Origin: an uncultured Bacillota bacterium
Lineage (GTDB): Bacteria > Bacillota > Clostridia > Peptostreptococcales > Anaerovoracaceae
Assembly: GCA_946541435.1 (NCBI GenBank)
Contig: CAMNJK010000059.1
Span: 1 to 8,682 of the forward strand
Reading direction: 5' to 3'
Length of the DNA stretch: 8,682 bases
Position numbers and translations under genes: made by a program
Shown: positions 1 to 6,269 of the stretch, piece after piece
Layout: every line of letters begins with the position of its first letter
Position numbering within the stretch: position 1 is the first letter of the stretch
Notes under the pieces: model-generated
What the model saw: only the letters and a program-made list of their open reading frames with translations
The model's database searches: none
What the model was told of the DNA's origin: nothing

Positions 1-329
1 AAGACGATGAGCATCAGCTCCGTGGTGACCTGCCTTTGCATGAGGAGATTGGTCAGAAGCAGCAGGATGATATAGGCCGCTGCTCCGGCCGCTATGATAT
101 ACAGGAATCTGACCGGACTGTCCGCCCGCGCGCAGCCCTGGATGATCATTGCCAAAGCTGCGATGCCCAGCACCGCGGTGACAAGAAACAGGCCGCCTTT
201 CAGGGGCATCGGCGCTGAGTAGCCCGGCCGGAAGGCGATGCTCCACCAGGCCAGATAGACGATGCAGCAGGCTGCGAACAGCAGATTTCCCGCCAGTATT
301 TTTCCCGAAACTGTACCAAGATCGATCAT
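1..329 (-). CDS. Multi-pass membrane protein of unknown function, C-terminus cut by window edge
   Basis: The first 109 codons of a minus-strand gene are present and the frame is still open at the window edge. The start is the ATG at 329-327, preceded by GGAGG about 10 nt upstream. The protein is strongly hydrophobic, with likely membrane helices near residues 12-32, 45-63 and 73-95, and a fourth beginning near residue 102. Short polar loops include WWSIAFRPG (about residues 27-35) and CARADSP. I see no catalytic or metal-binding motif and do not recognise the family. The gene lies downstream of the flavoprotein/cyclophilin-like pair but is separated from it by a terminator and by a possible operator, so it is probably transcribed on its own. 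Being a real coding region is well supported by the start, the ribosome binding site and the helix pattern; the function is unknown. Confidence 0.75.
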   Translation of the reverse strand, partial: MIDLGTVSGKILAGNLLFAACCIVYLAWWSIAFRPGYSAPMPLKGGLFLVTAVLGIAALAMIIQGCARADSPVRFLYIIAAGAAAYIILLLLTNLLMQRQVTTELMLIV

Positions 330-359
330 TTTCTGAATGCCTCCATATACTATCAATAT

Positions 360-387
360 AGCACTTTCCGGCGGAAATCAAAGTGCT
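360..387. promoter_or_regulatory. Perfect 8-bp inverted repeat upstream of the membrane protein gene
   Basis: AGCACTTT (360-367) and AAAGTGCT (380-387) form a perfect inverted repeat with a 12-nt centre. It lies just upstream of the leftward gene that starts at 329. On the minus strand a TATATT (360-355) borders it and TTGATT overlaps it, with a 15-nt spacer that is short for sigma70. It could be an operator over a weak promoter, or a second hairpin behind the terminator at 391-436. No regulator can be assigned. Confidence 0.35.
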
Positions 388-390
388 TTC

Positions 391-436
391 AAAAAATAAA
401 AAAGACCGGCAGATCTGTATCGATGCTCCCGGTCCT
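391..436 (-). terminator. Rho-independent terminator of the flavoprotein/cyclophilin-like operon
   Basis: Read on the minus strand, GACCGG (434-429) pairs with CCGGTC (409-404) around an 18-19-nt loop. A run of TTTTTT-A-TTTTTT (403-391) follows. It lies about 40 nt after the stop codon of the cyclophilin-like gene and is the only clear terminator for that operon. Confidence 0.75.
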
Positions 437-473
437 TAATATTACCCATTCTGGTTATTCTCAAACCGTATTT

Positions 474-1349
474 TCATTCACCTTGCGGCCCAACGCTGAT
501 CTTGAGCGTGACATCGGTCTTCCCCAGCAGTTCCTCCAGGCCGCTTTGATCCATATTGGTGATATGGCCCAGCTTCGTGTAAGCCCATGTGTTGGAGCCA
601 TAGAACATGACGATCTGGTTCCCGGAATAGAGAACGATATCTCCCGGGAGTGTGGTGATCCGCAGGTCATTTCTGGGAAGATCTGTTCCGATCGCCCCCA
701 CCTGTTCAAATCCGCCATACCGGCTCATCTTTATCTCGATTGGTTTTTCGCCGGCAAGTTCTCTGATCCGGGCAACGGCGTCATTCTCCAGCCAGGAGAC
801 ACTGACTTCCTGATCGTTGATAAATACTGTCAGGTTCTGATTCATCTGCTCTTCCTCTTCAGGTTTGTCAACTGCCGGCTCGTCGGGGGCCGGATCCTTG
901 CTCATAAACCTGACTGTGACCTTGCCTTTGCCCGCGGCCTTCTTCAGTCCCTTCGTCTCCGTGATCCTTCCGATCCTGGTGTACTCATATGTGGTGTTGA
1001 AGGACTTGTAGAAGACCACCAGGCAGTCCGAACCATAGAGCATGATATCGCCTGCCTTGATCCTTTTGATCTTCTTTTCGCTCATCGGCAGGTCTTCGTT
1101 GAGATACTTATACTTTTCGTTGCCGTTCAGATCCGACATCCTGTATTTGACCGGCATCTTCTCCTGCAGCGCCCTGGCGGTCTCATTGTCATAGAGAACA
1201 GCGTCGAAGGCTTTCTTGCCGATCTTGACCGTGGCGTTGGGCTTGGTGCCGGCGAAGGCCGCCGCCGAAAACACCGCGGTGAACAGGAATACCATCAGGA
1301 TCCCTGTCATCAGGATGTGCATTCTTCTGCTGCTGATGATCCGCTTCAT
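474..1349 (-). CDS. Secreted protein with two cyclophilin-like fold domains
   Basis: This 291-residue protein has an N-terminal signal sequence: basic residues 2-9, a hydrophobic core near 11-30, and a likely cleavage after AFA at residue 33. There is no lipobox Cys, so it is probably released or trimmed rather than lipidated. Two cyclophilin-like domains follow, at about residues 38-150 and 172-286, joined by an acidic Pro/Glu linker (151-170). Each has the family's G-D-I-x-L-Y motif (100-105 and 236-241) and a V-x-F-Y segment. The second domain is the more typical, with YGGFEQVG and GTDLPRND followed by GDIVLYSGNQIVMFYG. This family (often annotated cyclophilin-like fold) resembles cyclophilin in fold, but peptidyl-prolyl isomerase activity is not established for it. 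Its start overlaps the stop of the flavoprotein gene by four bases (ATGA), so the two are translationally coupled. Many gut Firmicutes keep such genes beside flavodoxin-like reductases. Confidence 0.88.
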   Translation of the reverse strand: MKRIISSRRMHILMTGILMVFLFTAVFSAAAFAGTKPNATVKIGKKAFDAVLYDNETARALQEKMPVKYRMSDLNGNEKYKYLNEDLPMSEKKIKRIKAGDIMLYGSDCLVVFYKSFNTTYEYTRIGRITETKGLKKAAGKGKVTVRFMSKDPAPDEPAVDKPEEEEQMNQNLTVFINDQEVSVSWLENDAVARIRELAGEKPIEIKMSRYGGFEQVGAIGTDLPRNDLRITTLPGDIVLYSGNQIVMFYGSNTWAYTKLGHITNMDQSGLEELLGKTDVTLKISVGPQGE

Positions 1350-1888
1350 TTCATTGCCTTTCCGAACGCGTAGGCCTTGTCCTGGGCCGCGCTGTTCTTT
1401 TCGGCATCTCCTGCCGCTTCATTTCCGCCCAGGAACAATGACCCGGCCAGCTCTGCTTTCGCGAAGCAGTCGATCCATCCCTGCAGTCCGTTCTCGGCCT
1501 TCCGCGGGGTTTCCGGCTTCTCTTCCGCAGCCACCGTCAGCAGATATACATTTCGGAACTGATAATCCGACGGATACAGGGGATTCAGCCGATCGAGCAG
1601 GGTCTTCATCTGCCCGCTCATTTCATAGTAATAGATCGGCGTTGAGAAGACCAGCGTATCCGCAGCCTTCGCCTTCTCCGCGATCAGCGCCGCGTCATCC
1701 TGAAACACGCAAGTTTCCGTCTCCTGACAGTGCAGGCATCCGATGCAGAAATGGATGTCCTTGTCCTTCAGGCTGATCACTTCCACGCTGTGACCGGCAT
1801 CCTGCGCGCCTTCCGCCAGCCTTTGCGTCAGTAACTCCGAATTGCTGCCTGCCCTGAGGCTGGTCGATATCACCAATACCTTGCTCAT
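1346..1888 (-). CDS. Flavodoxin-family NAD(P)H-dependent oxidoreductase with an ISF-like Cys motif
   Basis: This 180-residue protein has a flavodoxin-like fold. The N-terminal strand VLVISTS runs into the FMN phosphate-binding loop S-x-R-x-G-S-N-S (residues 10-17), and TPIYYYEMSGQMKTLLDR (83-100) is the usual flavin/dimer segment. Cys48, Cys51, Cys54 and Cys60 form CX2CX2CX5C, which fits the compact cluster motif of archaeal and clostridial iron-sulfur flavoproteins. A [4Fe-4S] cluster is therefore possible, but many relatives with similar Cys spacing are annotated only as flavin reductases. The ATG at 1888 has AAGGAG about 9 nt upstream. The protein should be cytoplasmic and carry out two-electron transfer with FMN; the substrate is unknown. 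It is the first gene of a two-gene operon with the secreted cyclophilin-like protein (4-nt overlap). Confidence 0.9.
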   Translation of the reverse strand: MSKVLVISTSLRAGSNSELLTQRLAEGAQDAGHSVEVISLKDKDIHFCIGCLHCQETETCVFQDDAALIAEKAKAADTLVFSTPIYYYEMSGQMKTLLDRLNPLYPSDYQFRNVYLLTVAAEEKPETPRKAENGLQGWIDCFAKAELAGSLFLGGNEAAGDAEKNSAAQDKAYAFGKAMK

Positions 1889-1932
1889 AGGTCTGTTCTC
1901 CTTCCGGTTGTTCTGTCTTCTTTCCTGATTCT

Positions 1933-1962
1933 ATGATAGAACAATGCAAAGGCTGGCGCTAA
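1933..1962 (-). promoter_or_regulatory. Possible promoter of the flavoprotein operon
   Basis: On the minus strand TTAGCG (1962-1957) and TATCAT (1938-1933) are 18 nt apart, about 45 nt before the ATG at 1888. The -35 match is poor, so an activator may be needed. A perfect 12-bp palindrome ATATCATGATAT lies just upstream at 1975-1986. Confidence 0.3.
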
Positions 1963-2023
1963 TGGTGATAATTCATATCATGATATAACCATGCGGAATA
2001 ACACGCGGACTGTCGTTCTGCTC

Positions 2024-2395
2024 CTATCCTCTGATATCCACGATCTTTGCCCCAAAGGGCATCAGCGACAGCTTCGCGATCTTGAAGAACTGTTTTCCGA
2101 AGGGGATCCCCACAATGGTGATGCACCAGATCAGTCCGAACATGACGTTTTCCACGGCCATCCAGAACCCGAAGAATACCAGCCAGATCAGGTTGGCCAG
2201 GAAGGATACCGCGCCTCCGCCATCCACCACGTCCTTCTTGAACGGGAAGAAGGACATGGACGCGAACTTGAAGCACTGCCTGCCCCACGGGATACCGATG
2301 ATGGTAACGCAGCAGATCAGTCCCGCGATCCACCAGGACAGGCCGCTCAGGAATCCCCCGAATACGAACCAAAGAAAGTTGCCAATTGTTCTCAT
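2024..2395 (-). CDS. yccF: YccF-family inner membrane protein
   Basis: This 123-residue membrane protein matches the YccF (DUF307) family in length and in its internal repeat. Two copies of the pattern hydrophobic helix, then IxGIPxGxQxFK, occur: VTIIGIPWGRQCFKFA at about residues 30-45 and ITIVGIPFGKQFFKIA at about 91-106. An LSxxPFG-like ending follows each copy. W-x-V-F-G-G-F near the N-terminus is also typical. The family's biochemical role is not established; it is a small cytoplasmic-membrane protein. GGAGG lies about 9 nt before the ATG at 2395. The gene starts 29 nt after the stop of the small DUF1232-like gene, so the two form an operon. No terminator is visible between its stop and the next promoter region. 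Confidence 0.92.
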   Translation of the reverse strand: MRTIGNFLWFVFGGFLSGLSWWIAGLICCVTIIGIPWGRQCFKFASMSFFPFKKDVVDGGGAVSFLANLIWLVFFGFWMAVENVMFGLIWCITIVGIPFGKQFFKIAKLSLMPFGAKIVDIRG

Positions 2396-2424
2396 GTCTT
2401 TTACCTCCGGTATCTCTATCCCTT

Positions 2425-2592
2425 TTAAAAATCCTTCTCCATTTTGATGTACTCCGGATCCCTGCTCTTGGACGCAGTCTGCGCGGTGTAAATAATGGTT
2501 GCGAGGGTGACCAGAGCGTCATCTACTGGTCCGGGGAACAGATCCGGCGCGATACAGTACAGGATCGCGATGACCCAAATCAGCTTTCTCAT
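2425..2592 (-). CDS. 55-residue DUF1232-like (YkvA-type) membrane peptide
   Basis: A short gene reads M-R-K-L-I-W-V-I-A-I-L-Y-C-I from an ATG at 2592-2590, with an excellent AAGGAGG ribosome binding site about 7 nt upstream. It stops with TAA at 2427-2425, giving 55 residues. The segment A-P-D-L-F-P-G-P-V-D-D at residues 15-25 matches the P-D-x-x-P-x-x-x-D-D signature of the DUF1232/YkvA family, between two hydrophobic stretches (about 3-14 and 26-36). A charged tail ends in KMEKDF. Full YkvA-type proteins are longer (roughly 90-130 residues), so this is a minimal version carrying only the core hairpin. It is the first gene of a two-gene unit with yccF. The function of the family is unknown; the expectation is a small membrane protein. 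Confidence 0.75.
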   Translation of the reverse strand: MRKLIWVIAILYCIAPDLFPGPVDDALVTLATIIYTAQTASKSRDPEYIKMEKDF

Positions 2593-2687
2593 CTCCAACA
2601 CCTCCTTACGCTGTGCAGAATCGATATGATCTGGCTTACATTAACTTTGGTGAGTCTATTTTAGCCGCCGCCCCAACTCTGTTACAT

Positions 2688-2732
2688 CGCAGGATCTGCA
2701 TTTTACCGCGGCCGATTACCGCAGGATCTACG
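2688..2732. repeat. Direct repeat of CGCAGGATCT upstream of the DUF1232-like gene
   Basis: CGCAGGATCT occurs at 2688-2697 and 2720-2729, 32 bp apart, in the 210-nt gap between the NTF2-like gene and the DUF1232-like gene. That is about three helical turns, compatible with a protein binding one face. A possible leftward -10, TAAAAT, lies nearby at about 2663-2658. The rest of this gap holds only the terminator and the ribosome binding site. Confidence 0.25.
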
Positions 2733-2733
2733 C

Positions 2734-2771
2734 AAAAAAACAAGAAAAGCGGAAGCCCTTATGACTTCCGC
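2734..2771 (-). terminator. Rho-independent terminator of the NTF2-like gene
   Basis: On the minus strand GCGGAAG (2771-2765) pairs with CTTCCGC (2755-2749) around a 9-nt loop. TTTTCTTGTTTTTTT (2748-2734) follows. It lies about 32 nt after the NTF2-like stop codon. Confidence 0.85.
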
Positions 2772-2802
2772 CATGTATCATATCATGAAATCCGAAAACT
2801 TT

Positions 2803-3171
2803 TCAGTAGGTCGTCACGCCGGAGCTTGTCAGCTTCCACGCGCCCGCTTCTTTTCTGAGGGTAAAATTCCCCTGCAGACGCCAGCTTTTCTTCCCGCCGC
2901 CGTAAACCGCTGCGGTGATCCGGCTTCTTCCGATCATCTCCGCTGAATCTCCATGCACACGCACCTCAATGGCATCATGCTCCGCGGAATAGTAGTTGAA
3001 GGTCCCTGCCAGAAGGCCGGCAAGAAACTGGTCCCGGGTCTGGCGGACTCCGGTCATATGCTCCAGATAATAGTCCTCTGCCATGAGATCCCGCAGCCCC
3101 TGCGCGTCCTTACGGATCATCCCTGTCCAGTAGTCTCTGTACAGTTTCTGAATCTGTTTTTCATCAGTCAT
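2803..3171 (-). CDS. NTF2/SnoaL-like (DUF4440-type) small protein
   Basis: This 122-residue protein has the NTF2-like layout. An N-terminal helix pair (residues 5-40, with IQKLYRDYWTGMIRKDAQGLRDLMAEDY) is followed by a strongly strand-forming C-terminal half with IEVRVHGDSAEMIGRSRITAAVYGG and WRLQGNFTLRKEAGAWKL. The ending W-K-L-T-S-S-G-V is typical of SnoaL-like and DUF4440 members. Such proteins form cone-shaped folds used either as small enzymes (isomerase, dehydratase, cyclase) or as ligand-binding subunits; residues that would decide the activity are not obvious here. The start at 3171 has GGAGG about 9 nt upstream. The gene diverges from the LysR regulator and has its own promoter and terminator, so it is probably the LysR protein's local target. 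Confidence 0.85.
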   Translation of the reverse strand: MTDEKQIQKLYRDYWTGMIRKDAQGLRDLMAEDYYLEHMTGVRQTRDQFLAGLLAGTFNYYSAEHDAIEVRVHGDSAEMIGRSRITAAVYGGGKKSWRLQGNFTLRKEAGAWKLTSSGVTTY

Positions 3172-3201
3172 CTCGCATTGCCCTCCTTATTCTCTGTTCT
3201 T

Positions 3202-3231
3202 ATTATCCCACCGAAGCATTGCGGTGTCCAA
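3202..3231 (-). promoter_or_regulatory. Promoter of the NTF2-like gene
   Basis: Minus-strand TTGGAC (3231-3226) and GATAAT (3207-3202) are 18 nt apart, about 31 nt before the ATG. Both hexamers are close to sigma70 consensus. Its -35 abuts the -35 of the divergent LysR promoter. Confidence 0.7.
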
Positions 3232-3248
3232 TCGATGTATTGTATAAT
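3219..3248 (+). promoter_or_regulatory. Promoter of the LysR regulator gene
   Basis: TTGCGG (3219-3224) and a perfect TATAAT (3243-3248) are 18 nt apart, about 35 nt before the start at 3283. An 8-bp palindrome TCAATTGA (3248-3255) overlaps the -10 region and is a candidate LysR autoregulatory site. Confidence 0.7.
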
Positions 3249-3270
3249 CAATTGAATTATTAAATATCAC

Positions 3271-3275
3271 AGGAG
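3271..3275 (+). promoter_or_regulatory. Ribosome binding site that sets the LysR start
   Basis: AGGAG lies 7 nt before the ATG at 3283 but only 1 nt before the upstream in-frame ATG at 3277. The later start is therefore preferred. Confidence 0.7.
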
Positions 3276-3282
3276 CATGACA

Positions 3283-4170
3283 ATGAATACCAAACAGATC
3301 GATTACTGCATCGAACTATCCAGAACACTGAACTTCAGCCGGGCTGCCGAGAACCTTTTCGTCAGCCAGCCCACCTTCTCCTACCAGATCCGCCTGCTGG
3401 AGGAGGAAGTCGGCTTTCAGATCTTTTATCGCAACGGAAAAGGAGCCGAGCTCACACCCGCCGGCTCCCAGTTTGTAACTTATCTGAGCAATATGAGAGA
3501 GGAACTGAAGCGCGCCATCGAACAGGGCCAGAACTTCAGCGCCAGGTACAAGGACAGCATCTCCATCAGCATGATGGTCCGCCAGGCCATATACTTTCTC
3601 CCGGAGGCCATGCGCCTGTTCGCGGAGTCCGACCCCGAGGTCCAGCTTACCCCCATGTTCCAGTATGAGGGCGGAATGGACAGCTTCCTGCGGGGAGATG
3701 CCGATATCCTCTTCGCGCTGAAGGATCAGTCCAGGCACCTCTCCGGTGTAACGGTCCATGATCTGTTCGAAAGTCACATCTACCTCATTACCGACCGTGA
3801 GGATCCCCTGGCGGAGAAGAACCTGGTCACGGAAAGCGACCTCTACGGCCGTACGCTGATGGTGGGCGGCGGTTCTCCCGCGGCCCTGCGGGCAGTCCAG
3901 CAAAGGCTGGTGGGAAGCGGCAGGATCGACTACTTCAACAGCGCGGATCACGATACCACCCTGACCAACGTTGCCGCAGGCCGGGGCGTCTGCCTTGCGC
4001 CGGGCTTCCTGAACGACCACAGCGGTCAGTTCGCCTGGATCCCCTTTGACTGCGAAGAATCCTTCTGCTGTCAGCTGCTCACCCACAAGGCTGACGGACG
4101 CGAGAGCCTGACCCGCTTTCTGGACATCCTGAAGAAGCTCTATGCCGACGCGGTGGCTTTCCCGTTATAA
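3283..4170 (+). CDS. LysR-family transcriptional regulator
   Basis: This 295-residue protein has a LysR-type N-terminal winged helix-turn-helix: LSRTLNFSRAAENLFVSQPTFSYQIRLLEEEVG over about residues 12-44, then F-x-R-N-G-K-G-A-E-L-T-P-A-G. A coiled linker helix (about 60-88) leads to a periplasmic-binding-protein-like effector domain, with M-M-V-R near 98-101, D-I-L-F-A-L-K near 145-151, and a second lobe with the VAAGRGVCLAPGF segment. Length and domain order are normal for the family. The effector is unknown. It diverges from the NTF2-like gene across a 111-nt region that holds both promoters, the usual LysR target arrangement. It converges on the nitrilase gene with only 4 nt between stop codons. 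It is the only confident plus-strand gene in the window. Confidence 0.95.
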   Translation: MNTKQIDYCIELSRTLNFSRAAENLFVSQPTFSYQIRLLEEEVGFQIFYRNGKGAELTPAGSQFVTYLSNMREELKRAIEQGQNFSARYKDSISISMMVRQAIYFLPEAMRLFAESDPEVQLTPMFQYEGGMDSFLRGDADILFALKDQSRHLSGVTVHDLFESHIYLITDREDPLAEKNLVTESDLYGRTLMVGGGSPAALRAVQQRLVGSGRIDYFNSADHDTTLTNVAAGRGVCLAPGFLNDHSGQFAWIPFDCEESFCCQLLTHKADGRESLTRFLDILKKLYADAVAFPL

Positions 4171-4174
4171 TGCT

Positions 4175-5092
4175 CTATTCGTGCACGATCAGTTCCAGCA
4201 CATCCGGTCTGGCGTAATGACCCACGGGATCGTGCTCCATCCTGCAGGCCGCCGGCAAGGTCATATCGAGATCCTGGTAAATGATCGTTTCCTCATCCCA
4301 GACGGGCTCTGTCACGTAGTGTCCGAAGGGATCGATGATGCAGGAACCCCCGCGGCATACCATCTCGGCTTCCGGATCGATGGCCGGCACTTCATGCAGG
4401 TCTGCCGGATAGGAGGACCTGCGGACGATCATGTCCGCATTGATGAAGTAGCATTTGCCTTCGATGGCGATGTGCTGTATCGTGGACTGCCACTCGGGAT
4501 TATCATTGGTATTCGGTGAGATGTAGATGGTGATCCCCTTCTGATACAGGGCGACTCTTGCCAGGGGCATGTAGCTTTCCCAGCAGATCAGACTGCCGAC
4601 AGGACCCCAGGGCGTTTCTGTCACCGGGAAATAATCCCTGTCAGCATCTCCCCATACCACCCTTTCGCTTCCCGTGGGCTTCAGCTTCCGGTGGACCTTC
4701 CAGGAGCCGTCCGGTTCGAAAATCACATTGCTGTTGTACAGGGTCCCGTTCACAGCATCCCGCTCCGAGAATCCCATGCTGAGATAAACGCCAGCCTTTG
4801 CAGAAGCCTCCGACAGCTGCCGGAACTCGGATCCGCCGGCAACGACCGACGCGTCATAATACCTTTTCCAGTCGACTCTGCCGGATTCCGTTCTTTTGCC
4901 CATGCTGAAGCCAAAATTCATGCCGATGGGATAGCCCGGGATGAAGAGCTCGGGGAAAACGATCAGTTCCGCCTTGTTCCCTGCCGCCTCGTCGATCAGG
5001 TTCAGCGCTTTTTCAAGACTTGCTTCCTTATCAAACATCACAGGCTCTGCCTGCACCAGCGCGATCCTGCATGTGTTTTTAATATCTTTCAT
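4175..5092 (-). CDS. Nitrilase (carbon-nitrogen hydrolase superfamily, nitrilase branch)
   Basis: The 305-residue product keeps the Glu-Lys-Cys triad: Glu48 in FPELFIPGYP, Lys136 in HRKLKPT and Cys170 in LICWESYMP. The Cys-Trp-Glu context, the HRKLKPTGSERVVWG segment and the PNTNDNPEWQSTIQHIAIEGKCYFINAD segment place it with true nitrilases and cyanide-hydratase relatives rather than with amidases or N-carbamoylases. True nitrilases convert R-CN to R-COOH plus ammonia. It is slightly shorter than most bacterial nitrilases because the C-terminal extension is short, ending soon after EHDPVGHYARPDVLEL. The reading frame runs open upstream to 5245, but the start at 5092 is chosen because AAGGA (5105-5101) lies 8 nt before it and it falls just after the glycosyltransferase stop. 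It is the last gene of the operon, and no terminator is visible before the convergent LysR gene. Confidence 0.93.
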   Translation of the reverse strand: MKDIKNTCRIALVQAEPVMFDKEASLEKALNLIDEAAGNKAELIVFPELFIPGYPIGMNFGFSMGKRTESGRVDWKRYYDASVVAGGSEFRQLSEASAKAGVYLSMGFSERDAVNGTLYNSNVIFEPDGSWKVHRKLKPTGSERVVWGDADRDYFPVTETPWGPVGSLICWESYMPLARVALYQKGITIYISPNTNDNPEWQSTIQHIAIEGKCYFINADMIVRRSSYPADLHEVPAIDPEAEMVCRGGSCIIDPFGHYVTEPVWDEETIIYQDLDMTLPAACRMEHDPVGHYARPDVLELIVHE

Positions 5093-5100
5093 ATACGTCA

Positions 5101-5105
5101 TCCTT
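5101..5105 (-). promoter_or_regulatory. Ribosome binding site that sets the nitrilase start
   Basis: Minus-strand AAGGA lies 8 nt before ATG 5092. A nearer in-frame ATG (5101-5099) overlaps it and cannot be used, and longer in-frame starts lie inside the glycosyltransferase gene. Confidence 0.65.
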
Positions 5106-5108
5106 TCA

Positions 5109-6269
5109 TTATGCTCCGGCGATATCTTCCAGAAATGCTCTGGCCTCTGCCGCGCCCCCGCAGGCGCGGAAACTCTGGGCGATCTGCGCTGCATTGTCCT
5201 GATAGCCGGGTTCGAAAAGAACCTGCTGCAGAGCCGCAAGGACATCCTCCTCTGAAATCGACTTCAATCGGACACCGGCGCCCAGTTCCTCTGCTCTCCT
5301 TGCCACCGCATTCTGCTCCGACGTCTGCGGGAACAGCACCAGCGGTACCTGATAATACAGGCCTTCCGAGACGGAATTCATCCCGCAGTGCGTGATGAAG
5401 GCATCGGCGATGGAGAGGATCGCCATCTGATCCACCGACTCATAGATCCGGATGTTATCCGGAAGCTGGTCATAATGCTCCGGATTGGTCCCCATGGAGA
5501 TGATCACCTGCCAGTCCGTCCGGCCCAGCGCATGGATACAGTTTCTGTAGAATTCCCTGTCCTGATTGACCGTCCCCATGGAAATATAGACTGTTTTCCC
5601 GGCCGTCTTAGCCATAGGCTCCCTGATGGGACGGATGGAAGGCCCGATAAACCGGTACCTGTCGGAAAATGTATCGGCGCAGGGCTGGAAATACTTTGAT
5701 GTATATACGATGGTATTTGTATCGTTATCATTCTGAACGATCTCCAGCAGGCTCTTCACCGGGTAGCCGTTTTCTCTGAGCCGATCCAGCTGCCGGTTGA
5801 TCCGCGGCATGGCAAACACCATCTTGGCGATATCCCAGGGAGACTCCTTCATATACCTGGCTGAATGGCGGTTGAAGGCGAATGTGGTGGTGGATGATAC
5901 ATAGGGGATGCCGTGCTTCATCGCCACCAGTTTTCCCCAGAAGGCAACGGAATCCGAGACGATGATATCCGGCTTGATCTCACAGATTTTCTCGGACGTC
6001 ATCTGGTCCAGCGCAAGGGTGGAAGAAACCAGAAGTTCCGTTGCAAAGACCTTGTCTTTTCCCACACGATCCGCGTTCTCTTTATCTTCCATTTCGAAGT
6101 CATATCCGTCACAGCCGATAAAAACGGCCCCGGCCTGCTCGATCTTTTCCCGGAACATCTCGAACGAGAAATAAAAGACCTGATGTCCCGCGGATGTCAG
6201 CTCCCGAACCACGCCAAGCGTCGGATTGGTGTGTCCGTGGGCCGGGATACAGAACCATGCCACCTTCAT
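5109..6269 (-). CDS. MGT-family UDP-glycosyltransferase (GT1, macrolide/flavonoid type)
   Basis: This 386-residue protein is a GT-B fold glycosyltransferase of the macrolide glycosyltransferase type (OleD/YjiC-like). The acceptor domain begins KVAWFCIPAHGHTNPTLGVVRELTSAGH, with the PAHGHTNP motif at residues 9-16, which should hold the catalytic His. The linker passes into a donor domain starting at TVYISMGTV (226-234). The nucleotide-sugar motif is THCGMNSVSEGLYYQVP (293-309), followed by P-Q-T-S-E-Q (314-319). The usual His-Gly-Gly or His-Ala-Gly is His-Cys-Gly here. Length is normal. No signal peptide or membrane helix is seen, so it is cytoplasmic; family members move a sugar from a UDP-sugar to a hydroxyl of a small hydrophobic acceptor. 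Its ATG overlaps the cyclase stop by 4 nt, and the nitrilase starts 16 nt after its stop. Confidence 0.93.
   Translation of the reverse strand: MKVAWFCIPAHGHTNPTLGVVRELTSAGHQVFYFSFEMFREKIEQAGAVFIGCDGYDFEMEDKENADRVGKDKVFATELLVSSTLALDQMTSEKICEIKPDIIVSDSVAFWGKLVAMKHGIPYVSSTTTFAFNRHSARYMKESPWDIAKMVFAMPRINRQLDRLRENGYPVKSLLEIVQNDNDTNTIVYTSKYFQPCADTFSDRYRFIGPSIRPIREPMAKTAGKTVYISMGTVNQDREFYRNCIHALGRTDWQVIISMGTNPEHYDQLPDNIRIYESVDQMAILSIADAFITHCGMNSVSEGLYYQVPLVLFPQTSEQNAVARRAEELGAGVRLKSISEEDVLAALQQVLFEPGYQDNAAQIAQSFRACGGAAEARAFLEDIAGA

Noticed and set aside
423..1373. A 316-codon plus-strand open frame
   Set aside because: It lies opposite the cyclophilin-like gene, begins inside the terminator region, has no ribosome binding site and no recognisable domain. 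The opposite strand encodes a signal peptide and two recognisable domains.
3316..4086. A 256-codon minus-strand open frame
   Set aside because: It is the antisense of the LysR gene, whose helix-turn-helix and effector domain are clear. High GC at third positions opens antisense frames.
5093..5245. A longer nitrilase with about 51 extra N-terminal residues
   Set aside because: The extra part lies inside the glycosyltransferase coding region in another frame, is Arg/Pro rich and unlike the nitrilase family start; a good ribosome binding site precedes 5092.
4691..5395. A 234-codon plus-strand open frame across the nitrilase/glycosyltransferase junction
   Set aside because: Shadow of two genes with intact catalytic motifs; no start signal and an unlikely composition.
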